The translations under genes were made by a program, and so were the position numbers. Below are positions 51,960 to 61,733 of a stretch of DNA of 64,000 nucleotides, in pieces. The notes beneath the pieces are model-generated. The model ran no database searches, had not been told where the DNA came from, and was given only the letters and a program-made list of their open reading frames with translations. The stretch's first letter is position 1. Each line of letters begins with the position of its first letter. Source of the DNA: ZC4RG35 sp964571765 (lineage in GTDB: Bacteria > Actinomycetota > Acidimicrobiia > Spongiisociales > ZC4RG35); the NCBI GenBank assembly GCA_964571765.1, contig CAZNDH010000008.1, positions 15,596-79,595 of the forward strand, given 5' to 3'.

Positions 51960-52940
51960 ATGACTGACAGAAGGCGGGTCTTCTCCGGGATCCAGCCCAC
52001 CGGCGAGATCCACATCGGTAACTACATCGGCGCCGGGCGCAACTACGTTGCTCTCCAGGAGGAATACCAGACCATTTATTGCGTGGTCGACCTACACGCC
52101 ATGACCGTTCCCTACGACCCCCGGGGTTTGAGACAGGGCAAGGCGGCGGCGGCACGGATGCTCCTGGCCATTGGGATCGATCCCGAGCGGTCGCTCCTCT
52201 ACTACCAGGGTGACGTTGCCGAGCACTCCGAGTTGGCCTGGATAATGGGCACCATCGCCGGGATCGGTCAGCTGGAACGGATGACCCAGTTCAAGGAGAA
52301 GTCCGACCGGGCCGGCCAGAATCTTGGCCTATTCGCCTACCCGGTGCTGATGGCGGCAGACATCCTCATCCACCGAGCCCATGCAGTCCCGGTAGGCGAC
52401 GACCAGACTCAGCACCTCGAGCTGACCCGCGACCTGGCGGAGCGGTTCAACTCGAGGTTCGGGGAGCTGTTCCCCGTGCCGGAGCGGATCACCCCCGAGA
52501 TCGGAGCCCGGGTGATGTCCCTCAACGATCCCACCTCGAAGATGTCCAAGTCAGAACCCAGTCCCAAGTCGAGGGTTCTCCTCACCGACACCACCGACGA
52601 GATCGTGGCGAAGGTCAAGGCGGCGGTGACCGACGCCGGCACCGAGGTCCTGTATGACCGCGAGGCCAAGCCTGGAGTATCCAACCTCCTCGAGATCTAC
52701 TCGGTGTTCACCGGCCGACCAATCGAAGACCTGGTCGAGGAGCACCGGACCGGTGGATACGGCGCCTTCAAGCTGGCGGTGGCCGAGGCGGTGGCAGATG
52801 GCATCAAGCCGATCCGTGAGGCATATGAGGGAATTTCCCAGGCGGAGGTGGAGACGGTGATGACCACCAGCACCGAGCGTGCCCGGGTGTCAGCCGGGGA
52901 GACGATGGCCATGGTCCGCGCGGCGGTCGGTCTCGATTGA
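51960..52940 (+). CDS. trpS: Tryptophan--tRNA ligase
   Basis: The 326-residue class I synthetase charges tRNA-Trp. The signature motifs are present: HIGN at 18-21 (GIQPTGEIHIGNY) and KMSKS at 194-198. GDDQTQHLELTRD is a bacterial TrpRS block. The ATG follows GAGAGG by five bases. A Trp leader ORF and terminator directly upstream suggest regulation by tryptophan supply. Confidence 0.96.
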   Translation: MTDRRRVFSGIQPTGEIHIGNYIGAGRNYVALQEEYQTIYCVVDLHAMTVPYDPRGLRQGKAAAARMLLAIGIDPERSLLYYQGDVAEHSELAWIMGTIAGIGQLERMTQFKEKSDRAGQNLGLFAYPVLMAADILIHRAHAVPVGDDQTQHLELTRDLAERFNSRFGELFPVPERITPEIGARVMSLNDPTSKMSKSEPSPKSRVLLTDTTDEIVAKVKAAVTDAGTEVLYDREAKPGVSNLLEIYSVFTGRPIEDLVEEHRTGGYGAFKLAVAEAVADGIKPIREAYEGISQAEVETVMTTSTERARVSAGETMAMVRAAVGLD

Positions 52941-53341
52941 TCCAGGCTCCGCTTGGGCGGGTCGGCAGGACTCGTCCCTCCAGCCGGTCACGGTGTCGGC
53001 GAGAGTCAGCCCTCACCACGGCCGTCTGCGCCTCGGGGCTGACGCACCCGCCGGGGGACTGGATGCGTTCCCAGCTTCCGAGGTTGTGCTGATAGCGGAT
53101 CTCCGAACCGGCAGAGGGTCACCCTCACCGAGCGGGTGTCGCCCTGAACGGGATCGGGGAAGATGGCCTACGGCATCCACGGCCCAGCCCGGACCTGGCA
53201 AAGCCCCCACCGATGAACGTCTCCTCGGTCCCCGGGGGCAACTGCACGATGAAGGTGAGGAAAGCAGTGTCGAGCATGGGTCCGTCGACCAGCGGAAGGC
53301 TGGCGCTGCCACGCCCGGGAGGCTATTCGTCGCTCTGCCGG
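52941..53341. other. 401-base stretch without a confident gene
   Basis: No frame here has coding composition throughout on either strand. On the minus strand, short pieces look protein-like but fall in different frames: MLDTAFLTFIVQLPPGTEET from the ATG at 53276, then GDTRSVRVTLCRF, then RYQHNLGSWERIQSPGG. This would fit a small gene broken by frameshifts downstream of the CPBP protease gene. No promoter, hairpin or repeat stands out. Confidence 0.4.
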
Positions 53342-54049
53342 TCAGCCGGCGGTCTCGAGCAACTCGGCGGGGATGAGCAGGATCAGGGCGGCGAGCATGT
53401 TCCAGCCGGAGTGGAGGAAGATGGCAGGCCCGAGCCGTCCCGACCGGTCGGTTATCCAGGCAAGGACCAGCCCGAGCACCAGGATCGGGGGGAGGACCAC
53501 TGCCGCCGAGCCCGCCATATTGCCCGGGTCGAGCCCGAGGACGTGCACCGCGGTGAACACGACGGCAGTCACCGCGAAGGCGAGCCAGCGGCCCCGTCGG
53601 ATCAACGCCTTGAAGAGGATGCCGCGGAACATGATCTCCTCGGTGAGCGGGGCGAAGATCACCGCTGCGGAGAACAGGCCGAGTTTGATGGCCATAGGAG
53701 CCGCCGGGTCGGCGATGGCGTCGGCGATCTCCTGCGGGGGCCGACCCTCGGGATAGACGATGCGGGATAGGGGGGCGATGAGCAACGCCGAGGCGATCTG
53801 GAGGAGGATGCCCAACCCCAGGTAGCGGAGATCCTTGGGCTCGACGGTGAGACCCACCCCGGGGTCGTCGCGGCGCCGGCCGAGGGTCCAGAAGGCGGCA
53901 AGGATCCCGACGAACTGGCCGGTCAGAAGAAACAGGAGCAGTCCGTCGCCGATGTCGAGGACGGCGGCAATCGCCGCTGCGGCGGCCGAACCGACCACAC
54001 CGGACAGCCAGACCACGGCGAAGTCGGTGATGGTCCACGGTCTCCGCAC
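53342..54049 (-). CDS. CPBP family intramembrane metalloprotease
   Basis: The 235-residue membrane protein has six to eight TM helices and the CPBP/CAAX motifs: EEIMFRG (the Glu pair and Arg), VVFTAVHVL (His) and FLHSGWN (His and Asn). The family cleaves within the membrane or matures peptides. I prefer the GTG at 54049, where TAGGCT ends 8 nt upstream; a GTG at 54082 would add 11 residues. It is divergent from guaB3. Confidence 0.88.
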   Translation of the reverse strand: MRRPWTITDFAVVWLSGVVGSAAAAAIAAVLDIGDGLLLFLLTGQFVGILAAFWTLGRRRDDPGVGLTVEPKDLRYLGLGILLQIASALLIAPLSRIVYPEGRPPQEIADAIADPAAPMAIKLGLFSAAVIFAPLTEEIMFRGILFKALIRRGRWLAFAVTAVVFTAVHVLGLDPGNMAGSAAVVLPPILVLGLVLAWITDRSGRLGPAIFLHSGWNMLAALILLIPAELLETAG

Positions 54050-54057
54050 CGTCGGGG

Positions 54058-54063
54058 AGCCTA
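54058..54063 (-). promoter_or_regulatory. -10 element of the CPBP gene
   Basis: TAGGCT on the minus strand ends 8 nt before the GTG at 54049. Confidence 0.4.
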
Positions 54064-54089
54064 CCGCCGGCCCGGGACACACACACTGT

Positions 54090-54095
54090 TACCCT
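54090..54095 (+). promoter_or_regulatory. -10 element of guaB3-guaA
   Basis: TACCCT predicts a start near 54102, leaving about 23 nt that include AGGAAGGCCAGGAA before the GTG. Confidence 0.45.
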
Positions 54096-54124
54096 GCGCT
54101 CGAGCGCCCGAGGAAGGCCAGGAA

Positions 54125-55282
54125 GTGGAAATCGACATCGGAATCGGCAAGTCCGGTCGTCAGGCATTCGGCTTCGACGACATCGCCATCGTCCCGTCAC
54201 GTCGCACCCGAGACCCCGACGACATCGACATCTCCTGGCAGCTCGACGCCTACAGGTTCGAGTTACCCATGATGGGCTCGGCGATGGACTCGGCGATCAG
54301 CCCGGAGACGGCGGTCACCATCGGACAGCTCGGCGGCCTCGCCGTCCTGAACCTGGAAGGGCTGTGGGCCCGATACGACGACCCCACGCCGTATTTCGAG
54401 GAGATCGCCGAGCTATCGGACGAGAAGGCCACCCGGCGGATGCAGGAGATCCACCTCGAGCCGGTCAAGCCGGAGCTGCTTGCACGCCGGATCGGAGAGA
54501 TGAAGTCGGCGGGGATCGTCACCGCGGCCAGCCTCACCCCGCAACGGGTGCGCAGCTGGGCCCACCACGCCCTGGAGGCAGGGCTCGACATCCTGGTGAT
54601 CCAGGGAACCGTGGTCTCGGCTGAGCACGTCTCCAGCCGGGGGGAGCCGCTCAACCTCAAGGAGTACATCGCGGAATGCGAGGTGCCGGTCATCGTCGGA
54701 GGCTGTGCCTCCTACTCGACGGCCCTCCACCTGATGCGGACCGGGGCGATCGGGGTCCTGGTCGGCGTCGGGCCCGGAGCCGCCTGTACAACCCGTGGCG
54801 TCCTCGGTGTCGGGGTTCCTCAGGCCACCGCCATAGCCGACGCCGCCGGGGCGAGGATGCGCTACCTCGACGAGACCGGTCGCTACGTCCACGTCATCGC
54901 CGACGGAGGGATGCGCACCGGGGGAGAGGTGGCCAAGGCGATCGCCTGCGGGGCGGACGCGGTGATGATCGGCTCCCCGCTGGCCTCGGCTACCGAGGCC
55001 CCTGGCAAGGGATACCACTGGGGCATGGCCACCTTCCACCCCACCTTGCCCCGGGGTGCCCGGGTCCATGTCGGAGATCGGGGGACCCTCGAGGAGATCC
55101 TGGTGGGGCCGGCCCACGAGAACGACGGGAGGCGGAACCTGTTCGGTGCCCTGCGGATGTCGATGGCCACAACCGGTTATTCGGATGTGAAGGAGTTCCA
55201 GAAGGCCGAGGTGATGATCGCCCCATCTCTCCAGACCGAGGGCAAGTCGCTGCAGAGGTCGCAGAAGGTCGGGATGGGGTGA
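54125..55282 (+). CDS. guaB3: GuaB3 family IMP dehydrogenase-related protein
   Basis: The 385-residue TIM-barrel protein matches the actinobacterial GuaB3 family: no CBS domains, FELPMMGSAMDSAISPETA near the N-terminus, the catalytic-loop Cys at C221 (GPGAACTTRGVLGVG), and IADGGMRTGGEVAKAIACGAD. GuaB3 proteins act in purine metabolism, either as IMP dehydrogenase or GMP reductase; which one cannot be read from the sequence. It overlaps guaA by four bases (GTGA), implying co-translation. Confidence 0.9.
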   Translation: MEIDIGIGKSGRQAFGFDDIAIVPSRRTRDPDDIDISWQLDAYRFELPMMGSAMDSAISPETAVTIGQLGGLAVLNLEGLWARYDDPTPYFEEIAELSDEKATRRMQEIHLEPVKPELLARRIGEMKSAGIVTAASLTPQRVRSWAHHALEAGLDILVIQGTVVSAEHVSSRGEPLNLKEYIAECEVPVIVGGCASYSTALHLMRTGAIGVLVGVGPGAACTTRGVLGVGVPQATAIADAAGARMRYLDETGRYVHVIADGGMRTGGEVAKAIACGADAVMIGSPLASATEAPGKGYHWGMATFHPTLPRGARVHVGDRGTLEEILVGPAHENDGRRNLFGALRMSMATTGYSDVKEFQKAEVMIAPSLQTEGKSLQRSQKVGMG

Positions 55283-56823
55283 GCGCTCCTGAGCGCGAGC
55301 CCACCGTCCTCGTCGTCGACTTCGGGGCCCAATACGCCCAACTGATCGCCCGTCGGGTGCGTGAGGCCCATGTGCGCTCGGAGATCGTCGCCTGGGACAT
55401 CACCGCCGACGAGGTGCGCCGGCGGAGACCGGTGGGCATCATCCTCTCCGGTGGGCCGGCCTCGGTGTACGTCGAAGGCGCCTACCGACCCGACCCGGCC
55501 ATTCTCGAGGCGGGCGTCCCCGTGCTCGGCATCTGCTACGGACACCAGCTTCTCGCCGACATCCTCGGAGGGGAGGTGGCCCGCACCGGCGAAGGTGAGT
55601 ACGGGGACACCCGGTTCGAGGTGGTGGGCGACTCGGTGCTTTTCAAGGAGCTTCCTGCCGACCAGCAGGTGTGGATGTCCCATGGTGACCAGGTGGTGGC
55701 TCCACCTCCCGGGTTCGCCGTGGTGGGAACCTCGCCCGGGGCGACAGTGGCGGCCATGGAGTCTCCGGATTCCGGCCTGTACGGGGTCCAGTTCCATCCC
55801 GAGGTAGCCCACACCCCCAGGGGCGGGGAGATCCTCAAGCGGTTCCTCCACGAGGTGTGTGGTGCCTTGCCCACCTGGACGTCGCACTCGATCATCGAGT
55901 CCCAGGTGGCAGCGATCCGCGAGCAGGTGGGATCGGGCAGGGTGATCTGCGGGCTCAGCGGAGGAGTCGACTCCTCGGTTGCCGCGGCGCTCGTCGCCGA
56001 GGCGGTGGGCGACCAGTTGACGTGCATCTTCGTCGACCATGGGCTGCTGCGCGCCGGGGAGGCGGAGCAAGTCGAGGAGACCTTCCGCTCCAACTTCGAC
56101 GTCGACTTGATCCATGTCAAGGCGGCCGACCGCTTCCTCGAGCAGCTCGCCGGGGTCACCGACCCCGAGGAGAAGCGGAAGATCATCGGTGAGACCTTCA
56201 TCAGGGTGTTCGAGGAGGCGGCCTCGGGAGTGGGCGACGCCCACTTCCTGGTCCAGGGAACCCTGTACCCCGACGTCATCGAGTCCGGGTCGGCCTCGGC
56301 GGCCACCATCAAGACCCACCACAACGTGGGAGGGCTGCCCGCCGACATGACCCTCGAGCTGATCGAGCCGCTGCGAGATCTGTTCAAGGACGAGGTACGG
56401 GCCATCGGCGAGGAGTTGGGGTTGCCCGAGGAGATCGTGTGGCGTCAGCCGTTCCCTGGTCCCGGCCTGGCAGTGAGGATCATCGGAGAGGTCGACCTCG
56501 AACGGCTCGAGCTGTTGCGCGCCGCCGACGCCATCATCATCGAGGAGATCCGCCGTGCCGGTCTCTACCGGGAGATCTGGCAGGCTTTCGGCGTGCTGCC
56601 CGCGGTGAAGACCGTCGGAGTCCAGGGGGACGGGCGCACCTACGCCTATCCGCTGGTGATCCGGGCGGTCACCTCGGAGGACGCCATGACCGCCGACTGG
56701 GCCCGGATCCCCTATGAAATCCTGGCCCGCATGTCCTCGCGGATCATCAACGAGGTTCCCGGGATCAACCGGGTGGCCTACGACATCTCGTCGAAGCCAC
56801 CGGCCACCATCGAGTGGGAGTGA
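55279..56823 (+). CDS. guaA: GMP synthase (glutamine-hydrolysing)
   Basis: The 514-residue enzyme converts XMP to GMP. The glutaminase domain has C86 in LGICYGHQ and a downstream GVQFHPEV for His and Glu. The synthetase domain has the P-loop LSGGVDSSVAAAL, GTLYPDVIES and the C-terminal RVAYDISSKPPATIEWE ending. It is second in the guaB3-guaA operon. Confidence 0.97.
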   Translation: MSAPEREPTVLVVDFGAQYAQLIARRVREAHVRSEIVAWDITADEVRRRRPVGIILSGGPASVYVEGAYRPDPAILEAGVPVLGICYGHQLLADILGGEVARTGEGEYGDTRFEVVGDSVLFKELPADQQVWMSHGDQVVAPPPGFAVVGTSPGATVAAMESPDSGLYGVQFHPEVAHTPRGGEILKRFLHEVCGALPTWTSHSIIESQVAAIREQVGSGRVICGLSGGVDSSVAAALVAEAVGDQLTCIFVDHGLLRAGEAEQVEETFRSNFDVDLIHVKAADRFLEQLAGVTDPEEKRKIIGETFIRVFEEAASGVGDAHFLVQGTLYPDVIESGSASAATIKTHHNVGGLPADMTLELIEPLRDLFKDEVRAIGEELGLPEEIVWRQPFPGPGLAVRIIGEVDLERLELLRAADAIIIEEIRRAGLYREIWQAFGVLPAVKTVGVQGDGRTYAYPLVIRAVTSEDAMTADWARIPYEILARMSSRIINEVPGINRVAYDISSKPPATIEWE

Positions 56824-56836
56824 CCCGAGACACGTG

Positions 56837-56842
56837 TAGGAT
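56837..56842 (+). promoter_or_regulatory. -10 element of the ABC-F gene
   Basis: TAGGAT predicts a start near 56849 and a leader of about 94 nt. A leader frame opens at ATG 56863 but does not stop before the ABC-F start. Confidence 0.45.
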
Positions 56843-56942
56843 TCCGGCACCTACCGCTGAGGATGGATTGCGCAGGACTGCTTGAACACCAAGTTCCCGG
56901 GTGGCCAGGGCCGACCCGGTCTCGTCCTATCGAGGAGCATCT

Positions 56943-58442
<1,500 letters not shown>

Positions 58443-58500
58443 GCTTTGGTGACCATCTCCGGCCGGTGAAACCATTGGTTCATTCAGGCCCGGTGGGGGA

Positions 58501-60540
58501 ATGCCGATGATGTGGGCATTCCCCGGAACTGAAGAAGAGTTGGACTTCAACACCCCCGAGTTGACCCGGATCTTCCGCGAGGAGCTCGACGAGCGCTCGC
58601 GCCGTCTCGTCGCGGGGGCCCGGGATCTCCAGGCCGGAGAGTTGGACCAGCCGAGACTGGCCGACCTGGTCAGGGACGCCCACACCATCAAGGGCTCCGC
58701 CGGGCTTCTCGGCTTCGAGGCCATCCGCGGCGCCGGGGCAAACCTGGAGCGGCTGTGGCGGGCGGTCTCCGAAGGAGAGACCCCTTCGGCCGAGGTCATC
58801 GTGGCCATGGAGGCCGCCGCCGGGCGGTTGCTCGAGGCCCTGGAAGAGGGAGGGGACTCGGTGCTGAGCGGGCTGGTGGAACGGCTCGACCCTTCGAGGC
58901 CTTCGGAGGCCGCCGAAGCCGATGCGATCCGCCCCACCGACCCGGCGGCCCTAGGCGGGCTGCTCACCTCGGTCTCCGAGTCGCTGCTGGGTGGGGCCAC
59001 CCGGGTCGACACCGGCCACCTCTACCGTCTGATCAACCGCATCGTGGAGGTCTCCCTCGACGCCGAGGCCTTGGCGGACCTGTCACTGGTCTCCATCGAA
59101 GGCGCCGATCCGGAGGTGTTCCGTCGCTCCTGGCGTCAGCAGCTCAACAGGCTCAGCAAGTCGATCGGCGACATCCAGGACCAGGCGGTGGCTCTTGCCA
59201 ACGTCTCCTTCTTCGACGCGGTTTCCACCTTCCCCCAATTCGTCCGATACCTGGCCCGCCGGCTGGGCAAGGACGTACGGGTGATCGTGGAGGGTGATGA
59301 CGTTCAGCTCGACCGCCAGATCGTCGACCTGATCCGTGAGCCGCTGCGTCATCTCCTGGTCAACGCGGTCGACCATGGCATCGAGTACCCCCAGACGAGA
59401 GTCGAGGCAGGCAAGCCGGCCACCGGGACGATCCGGGTTCGCGCAGAGGCGCTCGAACAGCGCGTGGAGATCTCGATCGGAGACGACGGAGCCGGGATCG
59501 ACTGGGACCGGGTCACCGAGGTCGCCGACGAGAGGGGACTCCCGGTGATGCCCCCGGACCTGTCCCCGGTGCTGTTCCATCCCGGCTTCTCCACTGCCGA
59601 GGAAGTCACCGACTTCTCCGGCAGTGGGGAGGGCCTTCCCTCGACCCAGGAGGCGGTGGAGTCGGTGAACGGGGCGGTCCACGTCAGCTCGTTGAAAGAC
59701 AGGGGGACCACTGTCACTCTGGTGCTCCCCCTCTCCATGGTCCTCCAAAACGTAGTGGTGGTCGCCATCGGAGATCAGTTCTGGGGAATCCCCGAGGCTG
59801 CGGTGGAGGCGACCATGCCCCTGGCCGGAGCCGAGATTGTCACCACGGGGACCGGGAAGTCACTGCAGTTCCGCAGTTCGGCGATACCTTGCGTCTCGTT
59901 GTCGTTGGCGGTGGGCGCAGCCGAGCCCGCCGACGAGTCGGAGCTGCTTGTGGTGAGCACCAGGTCGGGCCTGGTGGCAGTGACCGTGAGCGAGCTTGTC
60001 GACCGGCGCCGGGTGGCGGTGAAGAGCCTGGGCCCGATCCTCGAAGGGGCAAGCCACATCACCGGGGCAGCGCTGCTCGGTGGGGGCCAGATCCTGGTCG
60101 TCCTCGACCCCAGCTTCCTGGGTGTGATCGCCCGTCAACGGCCACGGAGCGTCGACGACAAGCCGCGGGTCCTGGTGGTGGATGACTCTGCGGGGGTGCG
60201 TCAGCTCCTCTCGGCCACCCTGACCGGGGCCGGCTTCGACGTCGAGGTGGCCAGCGGGGCCCGGGAGGCACTGTTGGCGATGTCCACCAACGGGTTCGAC
60301 GCCATGGTCGTCGACTACTCGATGCCCCGGTCCAACGGCGTCGAGCTGGTTCGGACCATGCGGGCCGCCGAGGTCAGGGTGCCCATCGTCATGGTCTCCG
60401 GGGTGGCTTCGGCCGAGGAGAAGCATGCCGCCTGGGAGGTGGGGGTGGACGCCTACCTCGACAAGTTCGACCTGCGCCAGGGGGTGCTCACCCAGACCCT
60501 GAGACAGCTCCTGGGCATCGACGCCGCCGACACCGCCTGA
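58501..60540 (+). CDS. CheA-like hybrid histidine kinase (Hpt, HATPase, CheW, REC)
   Basis: The 679-residue protein has an Hpt domain with H61 (DAHTIKGSAG), a region where CheA has its dimerisation domain, a HATPase with HLLVNAVDHGIE, DDGAGID and HPGFSTAEEVTDFSGSGEGL, a CheW-like domain (about 405-545, starting LPLSMVLQNVVVVAIGDQFW), and a REC domain with D605 (VVDYSMPRS). No cheY, cheB, cheR, mcp or flagellar gene is nearby, so it probably belongs to a non-motility signalling pathway. It precedes a histidine kinase. Confidence 0.88.
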   Translation: MPMMWAFPGTEEELDFNTPELTRIFREELDERSRRLVAGARDLQAGELDQPRLADLVRDAHTIKGSAGLLGFEAIRGAGANLERLWRAVSEGETPSAEVIVAMEAAAGRLLEALEEGGDSVLSGLVERLDPSRPSEAAEADAIRPTDPAALGGLLTSVSESLLGGATRVDTGHLYRLINRIVEVSLDAEALADLSLVSIEGADPEVFRRSWRQQLNRLSKSIGDIQDQAVALANVSFFDAVSTFPQFVRYLARRLGKDVRVIVEGDDVQLDRQIVDLIREPLRHLLVNAVDHGIEYPQTRVEAGKPATGTIRVRAEALEQRVEISIGDDGAGIDWDRVTEVADERGLPVMPPDLSPVLFHPGFSTAEEVTDFSGSGEGLPSTQEAVESVNGAVHVSSLKDRGTTVTLVLPLSMVLQNVVVVAIGDQFWGIPEAAVEATMPLAGAEIVTTGTGKSLQFRSSAIPCVSLSLAVGAAEPADESELLVVSTRSGLVAVTVSELVDRRRVAVKSLGPILEGASHITGAALLGGGQILVVLDPSFLGVIARQRPRSVDDKPRVLVVDDSAGVRQLLSATLTGAGFDVEVASGAREALLAMSTNGFDAMVVDYSMPRSNGVELVRTMRAAEVRVPIVMVSGVASAEEKHAAWEVGVDAYLDKFDLRQGVLTQTLRQLLGIDAADTA

Positions 60541-60619
60541 GAGCCGGGCTGTCCCCTCACTTCGCTCGGACGGAACCGTTCTTCAGCCAGGCGGGGTTCG
60601 TTCCGATAACGGAAAAGGC

Positions 60620-61525
60620 ATGCCCGACTTGTCGCGTCCCGTGGAGCTGCTGCTCTATCTGCTCCCCCTGATCGGGGTAGCCGCAGTGGTCTGGGCCTGG
60701 CGGATAACCGCCCAGGGAAGGCAGCGAGAGCGCGAGGTGAAGCGACTCTCCGAAGAGGCCCACACCATCAAGAACGACTTCGTCGCCATGGTCAGCCACG
60801 AGCTACGGACTCCGCTGACGTCGATCGCCGGGTTCGCCGATACCCTGGTCCATTCTTGGCAGGACCTGCCAACCGACGAGGTCACCGAGTTCCTCAACAT
60901 CATCAATCGCCAGGCCATCTACCTCGGAGACCTGGTCGAGGACGTGCTGGTCATCCCCAGGCTTGAGGCCGACCGGCTGCGTCTCGACCCCGAGCTGTTC
61001 GACCTGGGCGACCTGATCGAGGATGTGGCGCTCATGGTGTTCCCCAACGGTGGGAGGAAGACCTCCCTGGTATCACTCCCCGACGGAGTCAGGGTCTACG
61101 CCGACCGCCGGCGAGTGCAGCAGATCGTCCGCAACCTCATGGAGAACGCCCGAAAGTACGGCGGAGATCAGATCCTGGTCGAGGGTTACGTGGTCGGCGA
61201 CCAATACACCGTGATCATCTCCGACAACGGCCCCGGAGTCCCCGACGAGGAGACCCTGCGAGTCTTCGAGAACTTCGAGCAGCTCTCCAAGGGTGACGCC
61301 CGCGAGGCGACCGGCATCGGTCTCGGCCTCCCCATCGCCCGTCGTCTTGCCCGGGCCATGGGTGGGGACGTCTGGTACGAACGGCGCTTTCCCACCGGGG
61401 CTCGCTTCTGTTACTCCCTGCCACTGCGACGGCGCACCGTCCTCACCGGCCAGGGTGGCCGTCCCAGCCCAGACCAGGACCACATCGCCGTGGTCGAGCT
61501 CCCCGACATGGCGGAGTCGGCCTAG
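60620..61525 (+). CDS. Single-TM sensor histidine kinase
   Basis: The 301-residue protein has one TM helix (about 8-27) and almost no sensor domain. HisKA contains H60 (MVSHELRTPLTSIAGFADTL); HATPase contains NLMENARKYGGD, DNGPGVPDEE and TGIGLGLPIARRLAR. It sits 79 bases after the CheA-like gene, and may be its partner or receive input from it, because it has no sensor of its own. Confidence 0.88.
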   Translation: MPDLSRPVELLLYLLPLIGVAAVVWAWRITAQGRQREREVKRLSEEAHTIKNDFVAMVSHELRTPLTSIAGFADTLVHSWQDLPTDEVTEFLNIINRQAIYLGDLVEDVLVIPRLEADRLRLDPELFDLGDLIEDVALMVFPNGGRKTSLVSLPDGVRVYADRRRVQQIVRNLMENARKYGGDQILVEGYVVGDQYTVIISDNGPGVPDEETLRVFENFEQLSKGDAREATGIGLGLPIARRLARAMGGDVWYERRFPTGARFCYSLPLRRRTVLTGQGGRPSPDQDHIAVVELPDMAESA

Positions 61526-61719
61526 CCGGTCCGCATCCTCCCCGTCCACGACTGGACCGACCCGGCGAGGCCGTCGAGGGGGCTTCAGGGACGCTTAAGT
61601 TTGATGCCCCCCACGCCAGCTGGCTCCGGTCGCCTGTGGGTGTTTCCCCGCTATTCGCATGGGGAACACGGCGGGCAGCGCAGTGGCGAAGGACAACCGG
61701 GTTCGTCAGACCCCCTTAC

Positions 61720-61725
61720 TACCAT
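61720..61725 (+). promoter_or_regulatory. -10 element of pcrA
   Basis: TACCAT ends 8 nt before the ATG at 61734, which supports that start over the ATG at 61659. Confidence 0.45.
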
Positions 61726-61733
61726 CGGGTCAG

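Noticed and set aside
53013..54200. Minus-strand frame of 395 codons
   Set aside because: It is a shifted frame over the CPBP gene, Arg/Pro/Gly-rich, without membrane segments; the CPBP frame carries the motifs.
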